A DNA stretch of 64,000 bases from an uncultured bacterium (GCA_947169045.1 CAMVOC010000001.1:124001-188000), one strand, 5' to 3'. Positions 34,886 to 44,107 are shown, numbered from the stretch's first letter. The notes: a model not told the origin generated them from the letters alone. Numbers and translations: made by a program.

Positions 34886-35392
34886 ATGTCCAAAATCCTC
34901 ATCTGCACCTACGAAGAAGCGTTATTACCATTTCAAGGGACTCCAGGAGCAGCCTGTCGAGATCTCTCTTGTAGTCAAGATTTCGAGGTAAAAAGCAGCG
35001 AAATAGCAAAAATCTGAACAGGAATAAAAACCGCTTTGCCACACGGACGAGCAGTCAGAATGTACGCGAGAAGCTCTCTACCAAGTAAAATAGGCCTCAT
35101 GCTAGCAAATGGAGTAGCCGTTATCGACAGTGATTATAGAGGAGAATACCTCCTACAACTCTACAACTTCACTGCTCAAACGGTAAAAATACAAAAATGA
35201 ACGAGATTGGCACAAATAGAATTTTTCCCACATCTGTACATAAAAGAGGGAAAATCCTACTTCTGAACAGAAAATTTCTCAAAAGAGCCTCCAGAACTGC
35301 AATGGATCGTAGATGCAAATCTATATAACGACTTCGCAAATCACTACCCAAGCCAAAGAGGGGAGTGAGGAATCGGAAGCACAGGGAAATAA
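34886..35392 (+). CDS. dut: dUTP diphosphatase
   Basis: 168 residues. All five trimeric dUTPase motifs can be read: GAACRDL (1), ARSSLP (2), GVAVIDSDYRGEY (3), GTRLAQIEF (4) and the C-terminal arm RGEGGIGSTGK (5). The glycine in motif 4 and one glycine in motif 5 are TGA, so the standard code removes both. The enzyme hydrolyses dUTP to dUMP and diphosphate, limiting uracil in DNA. The stop is one base from the stop of the convergent gene. Confidence 0.94.
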
Positions 35393-35393
35393 A

Positions 35394-36179
35394 TTACAAC
35401 AAGTTTCCATGTTTTTTAATCAAAGCCTTTAATTGTTCAGCCAATGCAGGATAAGGGCCTTGAATCAGTTTCAATAATCTATTAGCAGAGGAGCCATGCT
35501 TTCCCGTCGCCAAAATCGCATCAAAATTTTTAAAAGAAAGCGTCTTTTGATGAGCTTTAATAGCCTGAAGAATCAGCGTTTCGCTGTATTGTTTCGTCGC
35601 CAAAGTAGGGCAGTATAAACACTCCAAAATCGCCAGTTCTAAATTTGCATGAAGAAAGGTTCAGCCTTTTATCTTTATTTTTTTAGTATGTTTCGCAAAA
35701 GAAGCATAAAGATTTTTCGTCTTAGATTCATAGGTTTTAAAATTGATTTTCTTATCGAAAAGCACTGTTTCGATCGACTGTTTTTTATTATTAAAGACAA
35801 TAATTTCATCAGGGATCGTCAAAATCGCCCCATGTAAATTCAGCTCCAAAGCTGACAAATCTCAAATATACCACTTCGTATCACAGTATTTCTTACAATG
35901 AGCATGAAGCATACTTCGATAACATTGCTCTTCTAGAGCCGGAATATCCACCATTTTGTCCGGAGACGTAATATAGAGCACATCTTTCCTAAGACTCAAC
36001 AAATATCCTTTATTTTTAAGCTGATACGTTAGTTTATAAATTTTCCCCTTCGTCAAAGGTTCTGAAAACGCTGACTGAAGCCATTGTTCTAAAGTAGAGG
36101 AGGGAATAGCTTTATTTTGATTTTTTTGAAGCACTTTAATGACATTTTCTAAGGAAGAATTGGACATTTCCCTATACAT
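35394..36179 (-). CDS. AbiEi-like winged-helix protein (candidate antitoxin/regulator)
   Basis: 261 residues across two TGA glycines; three ORF-track lines are pieces of it. The N-terminal 75 residues look like a winged helix (SSTLEQWLQSAFSEPLTKGKIYKLTYQLKNKGY, then LLSLRKDVLYI), as in AbiEi-family antitoxins, followed by a nucleotidyltransferase-antitoxin-like body of unclear fold. No AbiEii-type toxin gene is beside it. Convergent with dut with a one-base gap. Start ATG 36179 or 36167. The AbiEi comparison is from pattern only. Confidence 0.55.
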
Positions 36180-36340
36180 AAGCGATAAAAAGCTGAAAAA
36201 AAGATAATGTTTTTTCCATAAAAATCAAGTAATTTTTCCACAAAATTTTAATGATTTTTCCCTTGCAATCAAAAATGATAATCATAAAAGAGGAGTGTTT
36301 TGAAATGAATGCAATATTTTATTTCTTCTTTATCTCCAAA

Positions 36341-36613
36341 ATGACTCAAGCTTCTCTCCTTACCACTCAAGATTTGTGTGTAAAAAATGTACAACGAGAA
36401 ATGGTAAACGCAAACTTTACAGAGTTAGGAAATTCAGCTTACGAAGTAGCTTTGGAAGTCAATAGTCAAAAATTTATGGTAAATATGGTGAGAGGACTTG
36501 ATGATATCCTCGCATTTGAGATCATCGCTGTGAAAGGCTTTATGGAGATTACAACGAGAGTCATTGACTGTCTAAAAAGATTAGTACAGCACTTACGAGA
36601 AATGTTAGATTAA
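36341..36613 (+). CDS. small hypothetical protein
   Basis: 90 residues from ATG 36341, which follows a T/C-rich leader like other starts here; an in-frame ATG at 36305, with an AGGAG 13 bases upstream, would add 12 hydrophobic residues. The predicted fold is a short beta sheet (AYEVALEVNSQKFMVNMV) followed by a long helix (TRVIDCLKRLVQHLREML). No glycine is TGA and no family is recognised. Followed by a strong terminator. Confidence 0.55.
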   Translation: MTQASLLTTQDLCVKNVQREMVNANFTELGNSAYEVALEVNSQKFMVNMVRGLDDILAFEIIAVKGFMEITTRVIDCLKRLVQHLREMLD

Positions 36614-36620
36614 AAGATAA

Positions 36621-36650
36621 AAAAAATCAGAATTCAGTTCTGATTTTTTC
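36621..36650 (+). terminator. intrinsic terminator
   Basis: Perfect 12-bp stem AAAAAATCAGAA/TTCTGATTTTTT with a 5-base loop. Confidence 0.75.
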
Positions 36651-36669
36651 TTTAAAAAAAGAGAATCTA

Positions 36670-36697
36670 TTGAAATTTCAAGCAGTATGTACATAAT
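36670..36697 (+). promoter_or_regulatory. promoter of the DUF333-like lipoprotein
   Basis: TTGAAA (36670-36675), 16-base spacer, CATAAT (36692-36697), about 30 bases before the start. Confidence 0.45.
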
Positions 36698-36728
36698 CGC
36701 ATCAGCTTTATTTTTCTGCTTATAACCG

Positions 36729-37034
36729 ATGAAAAAAAGTTTTCTAATCTGACTGCTTCTGCTATGAACCTTTACATTAACAGGATGCGTCGAAGTCATG
36801 GATAAAACCTGAATGGTAAACCCAGAAGAAGATATCCCAGAAGGAGGATGAGAACGGATTACCGTAGTAACTGAAATGTGCGAAGAAGAATGATGAAAAG
36901 TAGAACAACGACTCGAATGATGAGAAAAACAAGACGTCTGCCGGTTCCCAGATGAATCTTTTTGTTATCTTGAGGACTTATCAATTGAGGAATGTCACAA
37001 GGGAGACATCAAATATTATGATGAAGATGAATAA
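36729..37034 (+). CDS. DUF333-like lipoprotein (absent from the ORF track)
   Basis: 101 residues; invisible to the standard-code track because eight glycines are TGA. Signal peptide with lipobox LTGC, then a short acidic linker and a domain CEEEGGKVEQRLEGGEKQ followed by DVCRFPDESFCYLED, which matches the DUF333 pattern C...GG......G...G.C.FPDG..C. DUF333 proteins are small exported, putatively haemolysin-like or surface proteins of unknown function. First gene of the island with high UGA use. The UGA reading is supported by the lipobox and DUF333 glycines. Confidence 0.8.
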
Positions 37035-37070
37035 AAGGTAAGACGCTATTTAACCGTTAATTTAAATTTC

Positions 37071-37736
37071 ATGACTAAATGAGTAATTTATATACTAACT
37101 AACCCCTCATTTCCTGATTATGTAAAAATAGGATATACAAGAACTAACATTGAAAAAAGAGTAAAACAATTAAACCATAGTGAAACTATTCCTTATGCTT
37201 TTAGAGTTTATGCTACATATGAAACCGAAAGAGAATTAACAGATAAAGAAGTTCATAAGATAATTGATACACTAAATCCAGATCTAAGAGCAATTGAAGA
37301 ATTTGATTGAAAAAAAAGAACTAAAGAATTTTACGCTATGTCTGCAGAAGATGCTTATAAATTATTTGAATGCATAGCTAAGATTAGTTGAACCGAAAAT
37401 AAGTTAAAAAAAATGAAGCCAACATGACATGAAACATTAGACGAAAAAACCGCCCAACAAATTATACAATCAAAAAGAAGTAAAAATTTTTCATTTTATA
37501 ACATAGGAATTAAAAATTGAGAAGAGATAACTTATTGGAAAAATAAAAATATTAAAGCCGAAGTAGTAGGAGATAATAAAGTAAAATACTTAAATGAAAC
37601 CATGACTTTAACCTGATTAGCAAGAAAATTATTGAATAAAGATAGCTCTAAATGAATACCATGACCAGATTATTTCTGCTATAAAGGGAAAAAGCTCAAT
37701 GATATAAGAAGAGGAAAAGGATTGATTAAATTTTAA
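37071..37736 (+). CDS. T5orf172/GIY-YIG-type nuclease with DUF4357-like C-terminal domain
   Basis: 221 residues, not in the ORF track; about nine TGA glycines. The N-terminus GVIYILTNPSFPDYVKIGYT and the following RVKQLNHSETIPYAFRVYA match T5orf172 (GIY-YIG superfamily) endonuclease-like domains common in phages and restriction systems. The C-terminal half (NLETMTLT-like run, GLARKLL, GIPGPDYFCYKGKKLNDIR) resembles DUF4357, a restriction-associated domain. Likely DNA-binding or DNA-cutting. Low GC and extreme UGA use suggest recent acquisition. A terminator made of two inverted AAAGCTGA copies follows. Confidence 0.78.
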
Positions 37737-37756
37737 TTCATAGAAATAATAAAAAT

Positions 37757-37790
37757 AAAAAAAGCTGATTCACTCAAGAGTCAGCTTTTT
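37757..37790 (+). terminator. intrinsic terminator built from an inverted AAAAAGCTGA pair
   Basis: AAAAAGCTGA, a 12-base loop, then TCAGCTTTTT. The stem is exactly the repeated genome motif in both orientations, an arrangement known for DNA uptake sequences in other bacteria. Confidence 0.7.
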
Positions 37791-37803
37791 CATATTCTAG
37801 CTT

Positions 37804-38001
37804 CTAGTCATAATCATAATCATCTCCATATTCATTTAACAATTCTCATTCATCCAATCACAATTCTTCAGCTGTATCCTTAATTCAATGTCAGTTATCT
37901 AAATATCTTTCAGCTAGTTCTTCTTCATCCATTCCTGTAACAGCCATAATGTCTTCAGGATCACAACCGTCTTGAATCATTGCATCTGCTATATCATCCA
38001 T
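37804..38001 (-). CDS. small acidic HTH-like protein (absent from the ORF track)
   Basis: 65 residues, five TGA glycines. Strongly acidic: MDDIADAMIQDGCDPEDIM at the start and a DDYDYD tail. Two short repeats of the shape D..D/EIM..-G-MDEEEL and DTAEEL-G-LDE-G-EL look like helix-turn-helix halves. It sits 28 bases downstream of the RSH-like hydrolase gene on the same strand. It could be a small regulator or a DNA mimic; nothing in the sequence decides between these. Confidence 0.55.
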
Positions 38002-38029
38002 TGTTGTTTAATTAAAATAGAGATAAAAA

Positions 38030-38584
38030 TTATTCTTCCCACTCCAATAATCTAAACATCTGTTTTAGATACCTATTCAAGAATTCTTGATAAAAATCTG
38101 ACCCTCCAAATCGTTTATTCCCTTGTTTAACGAAATAAGGGCATTTTTCGTACAAGAATCTCTTTTTCTTTTCTAGCTTAGGCATCAAATGACATTGATG
38201 AACGTTATCAGTGATATCAGCTAGTTTTACAGCTCGAGCAGCCTTATTATTAGCTTCTTCTAGTCTCTTCATCATCTTCTTCCACCTTTGGAATTTATCT
38301 TCATCTGAAGGATTCTCTAAAGTAACATCATGAGTAGCTAGGTCTACTAACGTTAAAATTTCTTGAGGATATCCCATTTCAGTTAGCTCCTGCAGAGTAG
38401 TGCCTCAATCTTCAATAATATCATGAAGTAATCCTGCCATCTGAACTGTTTCATCAAATCCATAAGATCTAAGTAGATCTCTAACATTGAGAGAATGCGT
38501 GTAATTAGGTACATCATCCATTCCCTTTCTAAATCAGGTAATCCTTTCTTTAACCAGGTTTTCTGTTTGCTCGAATGTAGGCAT
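38030..38584 (-). CDS. HD-domain hydrolase, RelA/SpoT (MESH1)-type small alarmone hydrolase
   Basis: 184 residues. The HD signature is complete: His in NYTHSLNV, His-Asp in AGLLHDIIED-GG, and the distal Asp/Asn in AVKLADITDN, which is the RelA/SpoT hydrolase form (KLADR.HN). Stand-alone members hydrolyse (p)ppGpp or related nucleotides; no synthetase domain is attached. Several glycines are TGA, so the track shows only the C-terminal part. It is located in an accessory island, where such enzymes sometimes serve in toxin or nucleotide-signalling systems. ATG 38584. Confidence 0.85.
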
Positions 38585-38663
38585 AATATTTTTATATATA
38601 AACTAAAATTTTCAAAAATTGCAGTTTATAAGCGGTTAAATCAACCCTCAAAATATCTCTTTA

Positions 38664-38699
38664 CTTTGCACAAGATACATTGTGCAAGGTATTTTTTTT
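38664..38699 (+). terminator. terminator-like hairpin with no obvious plus-strand gene
   Basis: Ten-pair stem (one G-T), six-base loop GATACA, then TATTTTTTTTA. It may end a short non-coding transcript. Confidence 0.45.
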
Positions 38700-38763
38700 A
38701 GTTTTTTGTAGCTAATCTAGCTACTTCATAATATAACCCTTTTAAAGATCTTTTAACCGCCAT
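38698..38763 (-). CDS. possible leaderless micro-ORF (21 residues)
   Basis: MAVKRSLKGLYYEVARLATKN, basic and amphipathic, ending TAA. A promoter-like TTGAAA (38795-38800), 16-base spacer and TATACT (38773-38778) place transcription start almost at the ATG, so translation would be leaderless. Too short for any family assignment and may be chance; reported because of the promoter spacing. Confidence 0.25.
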   Translation of the reverse strand: MAVKRSLKGLYYEVARLATKN

Positions 38764-39416
38764 ATTACCCATAGTATAAAAATTAATATATCAATTTCAA
38801 TATAAAATATTTTTCAGGGTAGTCTTCAAATTTTTTAGTTCTAAACTCCCCTTGTTTGAATCTATTTTCTTCTAAAATACAGACAATACAGCAGTTTACC
38901 AGTTCTTAACTGGTATATCTTGTTGTGTGAGAATAAGACACGTTTTTATTCAAAGTGGCACTATATACCACCCAGCTCAAAAAACATCGCTTAAAATTTT
39001 CTGATTTTTCTGATTCTGCATCGTTTTCTCTCATTTTTTATAGTTTCATGATTTGTAATTATTACTTCTTTTAAATCAGATTTTTCTTCTTTTTGTAATA
39101 CAAATATTTCGATAAAAAAAATTTTTTGATTTTTACACAGATCTTTACATAGTAAAATTTTTAGATCTAAAAACGGGGGAGTCATAATCCATATATTTTA
39201 ATAATAGTCAACAATTTTCAATAACAAGACACTCCCCTTCCATATTTCCAGTCAAAAAAGAAGGAATAAAGCCTATTCATATCCGACAAAATAAGTTTCT
39301 CTCTTTCATAGTACACTCCAAAAGGGGCATCCACTCCCCTCCCTAAGCAAGACGTTCAAGAATACAGAACATAAGAGTTAGAAAAGCTAGTTGATAACTA
39401 GTAAAAAATAGCAGTT

Positions 39417-40064
39417 TTAAGTAAATAAATATTTCTCAGGTAACGAAATAAATAAATCTAAACCTCATTCATGCGTAAATTGATGATCCACTCCATCTAA
39501 TACAACGAGTTTAGCCTTTGAAATCTGACTTAATAAAGAATTAAATGGAAAATCCACATCTTTATTTCACTGTACTATAGTTATTTTATCTTCAAAAGAA
39601 TTGAGCCCTTCCTTTAATTCCTCAAAATTTTGCCTAAGGACAGGATTAATTAACAATATCGCATGTATTTCAGGATATTTATAAGCAAATCTTCATGTAA
39701 AATGTCATCATGCCGAAAATCACATAATTTTCATACCAAAATTTTGAAATCAGAAATCACACATTTTATCTTCAATAAATTTAATAGCACAGTCCATAAA
39801 TAATTCCGGATCATCCCAAGAAATTCATGGATTTCCTACGACAAAAACATTAACTCAATATGTATCTACTAAATTTGTAGCAATTGATACATATTTATTC
39901 AAATATCATGTAGTTGTTCATCATTTTCCTACTATGATAACAACAGCTTCATTTATATTTCATTGATACACATCCACTTCAACTTCATAATTTATCGGAG
40001 AATATTCAGGGATAACCAAATCTCCCTTATCTGTTGGCAACTCAAAATATAATTTTTCTGACAT
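39417..40064 (-). CDS. alpha/beta hydrolase (absent from the ORF track)
   Basis: 215 residues with about 13 TGA against about 7 GGN glycines, which hides it completely in the standard code. The nucleophile elbow is GFSAGGH, the acid is in QGNKDVDFP, and the catalytic His is in DGVDHQFTHE, giving a complete Ser-Asp-His triad of a dienelactone hydrolase/esterase-like fold. No signal peptide. It starts 18 bases after the ADP-ribosylglycohydrolase gene and is probably its operon partner. Substrate unknown; an ester or acyl-nucleotide is possible. Confidence 0.82.
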
Positions 40065-40082
40065 AATAACAAACGATATAAT

Positions 40083-41024
40083 CTAAATTCATTCTTTATA
40101 CAACCTTTCTGCAAAATCTGCAATTCTATCCTTATCCACTAGGCTATCTACCCATTCTTTTGGAATACTATCATAACCATAATAAGCTCAAGCCAAATAT
40201 CAATAAATACATCAAGTAGTATCCGCATCTCCTCAAAGATTTACTACTTTTTCAAGTCAATCTTTAAATGATTCTGAATGATAAAATCCCCATAAAGCAG
40301 TTTCTAACGATTCAACCACATATCAGCTAGGATTAATCTGATATCTATCTTTCTTCGTATAGCTTCATTCTATAATAGGTTGTAAGGCTTCGGCCAATTC
40401 ATGAGTTTTTCGATAACTCTTTACAGGAGAATAATAAGGGGATAACAGTTCCTTTTTAGAAACTCAATTCATAGCTCAGATTATTAATCAAGTATAGTAC
40501 ATACAAGAACCTATACAAAGGTCCGTATGATGAGTAGCTTTACTACTTTCTCAAGCATAATATAAAGCTTTTTCTGGATTTGAATAATAATAGAGAGGAA
40601 CAGGTCATATTCTCATTAAAGATCCATTTCAATCCATATATTCTCCAGAAAGATCGGTTTCTCGAGGTTTGTCTGTAAATGCGTCATTCTTGTACATTTC
40701 ATAAAAATGCATCATTTTAGAGACCTGAATCCCCTCTCCTTCAGGAAAATCTCTTAATCACATATATCAAGTTTTATGCCATTTAAAATAATTCTCTAAT
40801 TGATCTTCAATATCAAAACCTTTACATCTAAGTAATGAATCTGCTAGTAATAAAGCCATAGCCGTATCATCTGTTCGCTCTCAAGCTTTAATTCATTCTC
40901 AATTATAATATCTATCTATCCAATCAAATTGATCAATTTCCCAAAATTCAACAGGAGCTCAAAGAGCATCTCCTACCGCCCCTCCAAGCATAACTCATAA
41001 AAATTTATTCAAATCTTTAGACAT
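40083..41024 (-). CDS. ADP-ribosylglycohydrolase (DraG family; absent from the ORF track)
   Basis: 313 residues; roughly two thirds of the glycines are TGA. Family motifs are intact: [14 protein letters not shown] at the N-terminus, [10 protein letters not shown] (metal-binding TDDT), NGSLMRIGPVPL, and NLGGDADTT-G-CIYGYLAGAYYG with the GGDAD/T metal site. The enzyme removes ADP-ribose from proteins or nucleic acids using two Mg ions. Homologues act with ADP-ribosylating toxins as immunity factors (Tri1/DraG) or in phage conflict. No ADP-ribosyltransferase is recognisable nearby. The alpha/beta hydrolase follows. Confidence 0.92.
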
Positions 41025-41166
41025 TATGTAAAATTACAGACAAATACTAAATATCTTAAAATTAAAGCTAAGAAAAAAATGCAGTATTGCAATATGTAAT
41101 CTATAAAAAAGCGCTAACCTCTCATTATCAGAAAAAAGGTAGAAAGCTCTCCCTTCTAAACCAATA

Positions 41167-41733
41167 TTACGACATTTTAGTCGGATTTCACAAATATTGA
41201 ATAAGATCTTTTTTTATAAGTTCTCGATTATCATAAGCACCATTATCAAACCTCAATAACGGAAGGTTAGACTCTTTAAATACTGTATTTTTAAATACAT
41301 CAGACTGATGTTGTTCATATTGTTGATGAGAATATCAATCCAACTCAATAGCTAAAACAGGTCTAAAAGCCTGATTTCTATCAACTATAAGAAAATCCAC
41401 ATGTCTCATCCATAATCTTTTGAATCAAGACTTTCAATCAACAGGCTCAAATACATCTGCCAATCTAACCTTTGGATAAATTTCATATTGATATCAATAA
41501 TTATAATAAAGAACTTTCTTTAAAGTTACGTAAAAGCGATTCTCTACATAAGAGAAAAAATACGGTCTAATACGATATTTATAATTTGCAGAGCCTGTAC
41601 CAACAAAACGTCGTTTTAAAGCTAATCTTACGATAAAGATAGCTAAAATGAATAACACCCATTCCCAATTTTGAATAATTGGCTCTAATATAAGCCACAT
41701 AATTGTAATACAGGCTACAAAAGAATCGAGCAT
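41167..41733 (-). CDS. DUF2726 protein with N-terminal membrane helices
   Basis: 188 residues. Residues 1-45 form one or two hydrophobic helices (VACITIMWLILEP; WVLFILAIFIVRLAL). The rest is a DUF2726-like domain: RPYFFSYVENRFYVTLKKVL, VDFLIVDRNQAFRPVLAIELDGYSHQ and NTVFKESNLPLLRF, with the conserved E-L-D and H. DUF2726 belongs to the PD-(D/E)XK nuclease-like superfamily. Four glycines are TGA. ATG 41733 was chosen over an upstream TTG. It diverges from the Mrr-like gene across a 274-bp spacer. Confidence 0.82.
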
Positions 41734-41810
41734 GATACACCAAAAGTAAATAAACAACACCACCAATTATACATAAAATGATCATTTTTATCAAAAAAAT
41801 AATCAATTTT

Positions 41811-41839
41811 TTGCATAGATAAAGTAAATACAATATAAT
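41811..41839 (+). promoter_or_regulatory. promoter of the Mrr-like gene
   Basis: TTGCAT (41811-41816), 17-base spacer, TATAAT (41834-41839). It leaves an about 160-base leader before the ATG at 42008; a weak hairpin around CTCTCAGGATAGAAG is all I see in it. Confidence 0.65.
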
Positions 41840-42007
41840 AAAGATATTTAGTTTATACTATCTCTCAGGATAGAAGTCCCTGCCATTACTCGATATTTCA
41901 TAAATTTCTCCATCTTGTGAGGTGGACTAATACTTTATCTTTATTATTTTAATAAACAAAAAAAATTAATACAATCTAAGATAAACAAAGAAAGCACAAA
42001 CAATCCT

Positions 42008-42379
42008 ATGCCTCAATGGAGAAGATTTGAAAGACGAACAGGTATGCAATTCCATCAAAATTGACGAAAAGTTAGGTTATGAGAGACATGAAAAAAAGAT
42101 GATTGAAAAGATATAGTAATTGAAAAAAATAAAAAAAGATTCCTTATACAATGTAAACGCCGATTTGGAAGAAAACGAGTAACAACTAAAGAAATAAGAG
42201 AGTTTCAATGATCTATAGATTTTTACAATAAAAAATACAATGAAAATGCTCAAGGAATATTTATTACCACCTGATGGGCGTCTCCAAACGCCAAGAACGC
42301 AGCAAAACAACTAGGAATACAGTTACGAAGTGCAAAAGATGATAACTTACTAACAAAAATAAGAACATTTACAGGATAA
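42008..42379 (+). CDS. Mrr-like PD-(D/E)XK restriction endonuclease domain (absent from the ORF track)
   Basis: 123 residues, six TGA glycines. The catalytic core is readable: DDGKDIVIEKNKKRFLIQCKR, giving the D-G-x-D and Q-C-K triad of Mrr-type nucleases, then TTKEIREFQGSIDF and GIFITTGWASPNAKNAAKQLG. No N-terminal DNA-recognition domain is attached, so this is a minimal nuclease module. Type IV enzymes of this kind cut modified DNA. It diverges from the DUF2726 gene, another nuclease-fold protein. Confidence 0.85.
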
Positions 42380-42404
42380 CATTTACTCATAATAAATTAA
42401 AGAA

Positions 42405-42758
42405 ATGACCCAAAAACAATATTACAAAAAAATACCATATGGAAGCAGACTATTAGTTCATTGTCCTAAATGTGAATTTGAATGAGAACCCGCATATAGA
42501 TTATGAGGGCATACTCGACTAAATATCGTCTTGTTCGTTTTATGAATTATCCCATGAATTTTCTATCTCATTCGAAGATGTACAAATTGCATATGCCTTT
42601 GCAAACAATGTTATAACGAAGAACTTTGTGAAATTAATTGAGACACAGAACTAATTAAAAAACTGCAAAAAATAGTACGCAAACAAAATATATGTTATCG
42701 ATTTATAATTTTTGTATTTGTACTAACTATTATTGATATAATAATGAGATTTTTTTAG
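42405..42758 (+). CDS. zinc-ribbon membrane protein (absent from the ORF track)
   Basis: 117 residues. HCPKCEFEGEPAYRLGG gives one zinc knuckle, a hydrophobic helix follows (LNIVLFVLGIIPGIFYLI), then a second Cys group (RRCTNCICLCKQCYNEELC), and a C-terminal helix (CYRFIIFVFVLTIIDIIM). The split Cys knuckles around a membrane helix recall LITAF-like domains, but the match is loose. Follows the Mrr-like gene by 25 bases and may be its membrane-bound partner. Confidence 0.65.
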
Positions 42759-42874
42759 TATTACCCCAAATTAACCTACCATTGAAAAAATAGGGATTTT
42801 TTTTATTATTGCTTACAATAAAAAAAGCATCTAACAAAAAATCAATTCAGCTTTATATTTTCTCCTCACCACCC

Positions 42875-44107
42875 ATGTCCATCTACTCCTTCTCTCAAAT
42901 CTGAGTGTATCAGCAATGCCCTAAAAAATATCAATTTCAATACATCGACAAATTAGAAAAAGAGTTCAAATCCTCCCCTGACCTCATCTTAGGAACCTCA
43001 GTACATAGCTGCTTAGAATGGCTATACCAGCAGGTAAACGTTTTCAGAATCCCCACGAAAGAAGAAGTGCTAAATAAATTTCATGAAATATGGGAAAAAG
43101 AAATAAAAGAAGTCTGAACCGATTTATTGTACAAATGAGAACAAACCGCAGAAGATTACATCAGAAGAGGAGAACATTATATCAACGATTATTACGAGAA
43201 ATACTCCCCTTTCAATCAATCAAAAGTGATAGGCACGGAAATGATGCTTACTTTTGATTTAAATACTGACGGAGACGAGAAAAACAAAAAATCCTTCAGA
43301 GGAATTATCGACAGATTAGACAAGCAGGATGATGAGACATTCGTGATTAACGATTATAAAACCAATAAGCAACTACCGACCGCAGACGATACAGAATATA
43401 GAGAACAATTGACTCTCTACGGACTATGAATTAGACAGAAATATGGGAAATACCTCAAAACTATAAAAGCAAAACTACACTTTCTTCATTTTGACGAATT
43501 CGATGAGCGAGAAATTACCGATGAAGTGCTGAATCCTATAGTAGAAAAATATACTAAACTCATCGAAGAGATAGAAAAAGCTAAAGTTCAATACGCAGAA
43601 AGTTTTAATAACGACAAAAATGCCTTCCCCACGAAAGCTAATAATTTCTGCAAATTTTGCGAATATCAGAATCTTTGTCCCCTATTTTTGCATATGAATT
43701 ATTGAGATGAAACCGTTTCATGATGAGAGCTATGAGAATCATCAGTTAAAAAATTAGTAGACAGATATGCTGAAGTCTCTAAACAAGCCACAGAATTAGA
43801 TAAAGAAAAATCAGCTATCAAAGAGGTATTAGTGGAATATGCAAAGGAAAAGCATGTTGAGCAATTATTTGGGAATACCTCAGATCTAGGAATATCTTCA
43901 GGGATGAACTACTCTGCCAAAGATAAAGAAAAATTTATTCAATACCTAAAAAACCACGGACTATACGATAAAGCTGCCGATATCCCTTTTCACAAGATTA
44001 ATAGTTTAATAAAAAGCTGAGATCTCCCAGAAGAAAGCATTAATGAATATCTAGAATGAAAAAAATCGCGAAAATTAACTCCAAAGAAAAAGAAAGACGC
44101 AATATAA
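42875..44107 (+). CDS. PD-(D/E)XK superfamily exonuclease (RecB/Cas4-like)
   Basis: 410 residues. Motifs run in RecB-family order: FSQIGVYQQCPKKYQFQYID at the start, GTSVHSCLEWLY (His), SFRGIIDRLD (Asp), FVINDYKTNK (Glu position Asp, then Lys), EYREQLTLYGLG (QxxxY) and a Cys cluster CKFCEYQNLC with the N-terminal Cys, able to hold a 4Fe-4S cluster. Such enzymes are AddB/Cas4-like 5' exonucleases in repair. A lysine-rich tail ends the protein. It is not next to a helicase. Confidence 0.88.

Larger units (their letters stand above)
38585..39416. other. 832-bp stretch without a convincing protein gene; several hairpins
   Basis: Very AT-rich. Visible structures are a terminator-like hairpin at 38664-38699 (10-bp stem CTTTGCACAA/TTGTGCAAGG, then a T-run), a perfect hairpin TACCAGTT/AACTGGTA at 38897-38915, a palindrome TTTTTAGATCTAAAAA near 39165, and a long-range GGGGAGT/ACTCCCC pair (39176 and 39231). 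Track ORFs here are short, basic and unconvincing. A TTGACT/GATTAT promoter-like pair near 39180-39215 on the minus strand could drive a small RNA. No known RNA family recognised. Confidence 0.4.

Noticed and set aside
38991-39185. 64-residue minus-strand ORF in the hairpin-rich stretch
   Set aside because: Extremely basic and AT-driven, its ATG overlaps a promoter-like -10, and nothing resembles a domain; likely chance.
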